Of a stretch of 64,000 nt of DNA, positions 61,012-64,000 are shown piece by piece. The position numbers were made by a program, and so were the translations under genes. This DNA comes from Salarias fasciatus (taxonomy: Eukaryota; Chordata; Actinopteri; Blenniiformes; Blenniidae). Below the pieces are notes generated by a model that was not told where the DNA came from, made no database searches, and saw nothing but the letters and a program-made list of their open reading frames with translations. How positions within the stretch are numbered: position 1 is the stretch's first letter; the number at the start of each line of letters is the position of its first letter. The stretch lies in NCBI RefSeq assembly GCF_902148845.1, contig NC_043754.1:23712431-23776430 (forward strand), given 5' to 3'.

Positions 61012-61689
61012 TCACACATAGTCCCTCCTGTTGTAGGAGTTCGGAGCCGTCATCGCTGACATGGGCGCTGCAGAGTACGCGTAGCGGCTCTGGGGGGGCA
61101 TGCTGTACCTCGTCGGTTTCTCTTCCCTCGGAGGGCAGCTGCAGCAGAGGATGGCGCCGCCGGTCACCAGCAGGGCCGCGGCAGCCCACCCCAAGTACAG
61201 CGCCGCCCCGATCTCCATCTTCTGTCCCGCGGGGACGAGCGGGCTGTAGAACTCCACCACGATGGTGTGCGCCGACCAGGAGACGGGCACCAGCTGGGCC
61301 ACGGCCGCCGCGATGAACACCGCCCCGGAGGTGATCATCACCCTGGATTTGACCGCCTCCTCCTCGATGCAGTTGGTGCACTTCGCCGCCACCATGGAGA
61401 GGAGGAGCGCCACCATCCCCGCGATGATGGCGACCATGGTGAGCGCCCGGGCGGCCTGCAGGTCCTGGGGCAGCGCCAGCATGGAGTCGTACACCTTACA
61501 CTGCATCTGTCCCGTGCTCTGGACCACGCAGGTCATCCACAGGCCCTCCCAGTACACCTGGGCCGTGACGATGTTGGCGCCGATGAAGGCGGAGACCCTC
61601 CACATGGGCAGAGCGCAGCTGACGATGCTGAGCAGCCAGCCCACCACTGAGAGCGAGATGCCGGCCAGCTCCAGTCCGAACGACGCCAT
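61012..61689 (-). CDS. Claudin, CLDN3/CLDN4-like
   Basis: A single exon of 225 residues. The start [14 protein letters not shown] resembles CLDN4-type starts. The signature is W30, GLW (49-51), C54 and C64. Intracellular and extracellular landmarks include [48 protein letters not shown] and the palmitoylation-type cluster [12 protein letters not shown]. The tail ends NRRDYV, a PDZ-binding motif. Compared with the neighbouring claudin, the second loop reads EFYSPLVP rather than DFYNPIVV. It is probably a tandem paralogue of the neighbour 3.6 kb away, both transcribed on the minus strand. The coding sequence is very GC-rich relative to its surroundings, as often seen for intronless claudins. 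The exact human counterpart (CLDN3, CLDN4 or a fish-specific copy) is not resolved. Confidence 0.92.
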   Translation of the reverse strand: MASFGLELAGISLSVVGWLLSIVSCALPMWRVSAFIGANIVTAQVYWEGLWMTCVVQSTGQMQCKVYDSMLALPQDLQAARALTMVAIIAGMVALLLSMVAAKCTNCIEEEAVKSRVMITSGAVFIAAAVAQLVPVSWSAHTIVVEFYSPLVPAGQKMEIGAALYLGWAAAALLVTGGAILCCSCPPREEKPTRYSMPPQSRYAYSAAPMSAMTAPNSYNRRDYV

Positions 61690-61699
61690 GGTGAACCGA

Positions 61700-64000
61700 G
61701 ACTCTCCTTTCTGTCCCTGCTCCCTCCTCTGGATTCAGATATGTAGCTTCCGTTCCTCAGCTCCTCCGTTTCTGTGGGTCAGGTCAGTGTTTTGTCCTTT
61801 GAGCTTCTCCGTCTCCCGCCGGCTTCACGCTCGCCGGAGGTAACTGCTGGATCCGCGGCGGTGGCTCTGTCACTTGAGTCGTCCTCCTCGGTCTCTCCGC
61901 CTGATGTGTCCCTCCAGTGATCCGCGGCTCTTATGGCGTCGACGATCCTTATCTCGTTTATTACGCTGAGGTCCGACCCGCCTGGGAGAGGACATCACTC
62001 GCCAACCCAAGCCAATCAGAGGAAAGTGGGCTTTGTTTCCCGCCCGACCTGGGAGTGCTGCTGAGAATACGGAGCCTTTTTTCAAATGACAGCTGTTTTT
62101 ATGGCTTAACCTTTTGCCTGTGGAAGCTCCGGGTGTGTCGGTTTTACTGCTCCCAGGAGGTAATGAGTGGCCAGAGCAGGCCTTGCTGCGTGGTTGATAG
62201 GTGACCACACCGGACCGTAACACATACACAAACATGCTCTCTACTGCGTGCATGTGTGTGAGTGATTAGTGTGTGTGACTGGAAGGAGCGTGTGTCTGTG
62301 GACGGAGACAGATGAAGACAGGAGAGGAACCATACCTGCTGTTTTCCATATATTCTGGGCTCCACCTGTGTTTACCTGATGTGTTGTGGATTTATGGCCG
62401 GCCCTCTAACGTGACGTGATGCTTTTTATGGCAGAAACATGACCCATCTTTACTGGGTCACACGCTCAGTAAAATCTGAGTTAATGAGAAACCACACGAG
62501 CTAAAAACATATTTTCCAGACGTGTGACTTGTGTGAACAAACTGTGCTCATCTGCTGCCTCTTAGTTTTTATTTTCATGCCATGACCGTGGTGAACAATA
62601 GCGCCACAGTGCTTTGGACAAGGGCGTATCGATGAAGCTGGCACCGATCCCAACAGTTGATGGGCAGGTCAAACACTGGATAAGGAACCAGTCTGAGCCG
62701 ACGCAGAGATGACACACAGATTGTACACATTGTCCTCTGTCAATGAGGAGAGAAAATCATTGAAAGGAGTCACAGACGTTCAGAACTGATTCACTGGGTC
62801 AGAAATGCTCCACAGCTTGCTGCAGCCGGTGTTTTCTGTTCTCCCTCAAACTCAGGCAGATGTCAGCATCACACTTATTGACACACTTATCTTGAGATTG
62901 TGTGTGTGTATGTGTGTGTGTGTGTGTGTGCACTTTATTATTAGTCATCTCTGTTTGCATTAAAAGAAAAGAGACTTACATAGCAACCATGATGAGGGGA
63001 AACTAATATTATTAAGTTTATTATGAGTTTAGGAAGTAAACATTTATTCATTTTATTCTTTACTGTGATTTCTGCACAAAGACCTTACTCAACAAGAAGT
63101 ATGTTAAAGTACATGCAGGTCAGTGTAACAGGAAACTAGATAATTATTTTTGATCTCCTGAAGCAGCATAAGCCAGAGAGAGAAACCATAGACAGCAATA
63201 AAAAGTAAACCAGATAAGCGATTAGATTAAACAATAATAAAAGGCTCAAGGCCTTGTTCATCTGCAGCGTTGGAGGCCACTACTTTCTGTTAACCTGTTT
63301 TCATGTTGCCCCTCGGTTTATGGATGCCAGGGTCTGCATTTTAATCACTCGGGAAACCGATTAATCATTAACTGACATCCATCTCCTGCAAAGCGAAACC
63401 TGAACATTATTAGGAGCGAGCAACCAAGGTTCAAATGTGTGAAAGAACCGTGAGGAGTGCACACACTGTATGTACCGCTGAGGTTAGCGAAATGAATTAA
63501 AAGCTGTTATAAGATTTATTAAAGCATACAAAGTTTCTCATTCAGATATTTTATTTTTTGTCTTGAAATTCCACTATTATCATCAATAACTTTTCTTTTT
63601 ATAACTTTCGCTTTATATTGTGTTTGTTTATATAGTATATGGGGCTCATAAATTTCCTACAGATGGCTGAAGACAGCAGGATATGTGAGATATATGATAA
63701 AAAACAAATTCTGAGTCAGCTCTTTCTCTTTTCCCTCATATGACCCAGTTTACACAATACTTGGCAGCTCTGAACCACAGGGAAAACTAAAAAATGAAGG
63801 CCACGAGTCAGAGCATGCAGAAACCTCTAAGTTATTTATGTAAAACGAAAACACAGATTGTGGATGACCCGGCTTGACCAGGAGTTGATTTCACTTGAAC
63901 AGCATTTATAAATACAGCTACTGAATTTTTTCCACGGATGTGAATTGGCTCAGTTCGGGGAGTTTTTTGCTGCACGGTTTCATCTCTGAAAAGAGCTGAT
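61700..64000. other. Upstream flank of the second claudin gene
   Basis: No gene is recognised to the window end. The first 250 bases are the claudin 5' region. A GT microsatellite lies at 62899-62931. The remainder is A/T-rich with no repeat family I can name. Confidence 0.6.

Overview
This window looks like nuclear DNA of a ray-finned fish. The protein-coding genes are spliced vertebrate genes with short GT-AG introns. The spaces between them are full of CA/GT microsatellites, tRNA-derived SINEs and small non-autonomous DNA transposons of kinds common in teleosts. The species cannot be named from the sequence alone. I see no bacterial, viral or retroviral genes.

Layout. Positions 1-13.2 kb hold no gene I can support. 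From 13.2 to 35.8 kb four genes lie head-to-tail on the + strand: mrps17 (mitochondrial small-ribosomal protein), nipsnap2 (mitochondrial NIPSNAP), cct6a (zeta subunit of the CCT/TRiC chaperonin) and sumf2 (ER paralogue of the formylglycine-generating enzyme). In mammals these genes are neighbours, but PSPH sits between NIPSNAP2 and CCT6A and PHKG1 follows SUMF2; neither is seen here. At 39.0-42.6 kb (+) is a coiled-coil gene whose C-terminal part resembles the BICD-family-like cargo adaptors. It runs tail-to-tail into abhd11 (-, 44.9-48.8 kb), a mitochondrial alpha/beta hydrolase. Two single-exon claudin genes (-, 56.7-57.4 and 61.0-61.7 kb) close the gene set. ABHD11 with CLDN3/CLDN4 is the arrangement of human 7q11.23, whereas the first block corresponds to human 7p11.2, so the window joins two blocks that are apart in human.

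Inside cct6a, two introns each carry a paralogous H/ACA-type snoRNA candidate. Both have paired hairpins, an ACA box at the expected spacing and compensatory base changes between the copies. These are the best-supported non-coding genes in the window.

The mobile fraction consists of DNA transposons and SINEs. It includes a nested pair at 11.3-12.7 kb, a TTAA-flanked element in the mrps17 intron, a hAT-type element with perfect 8-bp target duplications and a BED-zinc-finger remnant in a nipsnap2 intron (itself invaded by a second element), a near-palindromic Harbinger-type element at 52.8-53.6 kb, and a short inverted-repeat element embedded in a CA tract at 58.6 kb.

The genes are mostly housekeeping (three mitochondrial, one cytosolic chaperonin, one ER protein) followed by epithelial tight-junction genes. 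Nothing suggests a new multi-gene system. The points most worth a second look are the snoRNA pair, a UG-repeat beside a 3' splice site, a GC-AG intron and the divergent cargo-adaptor-like gene.
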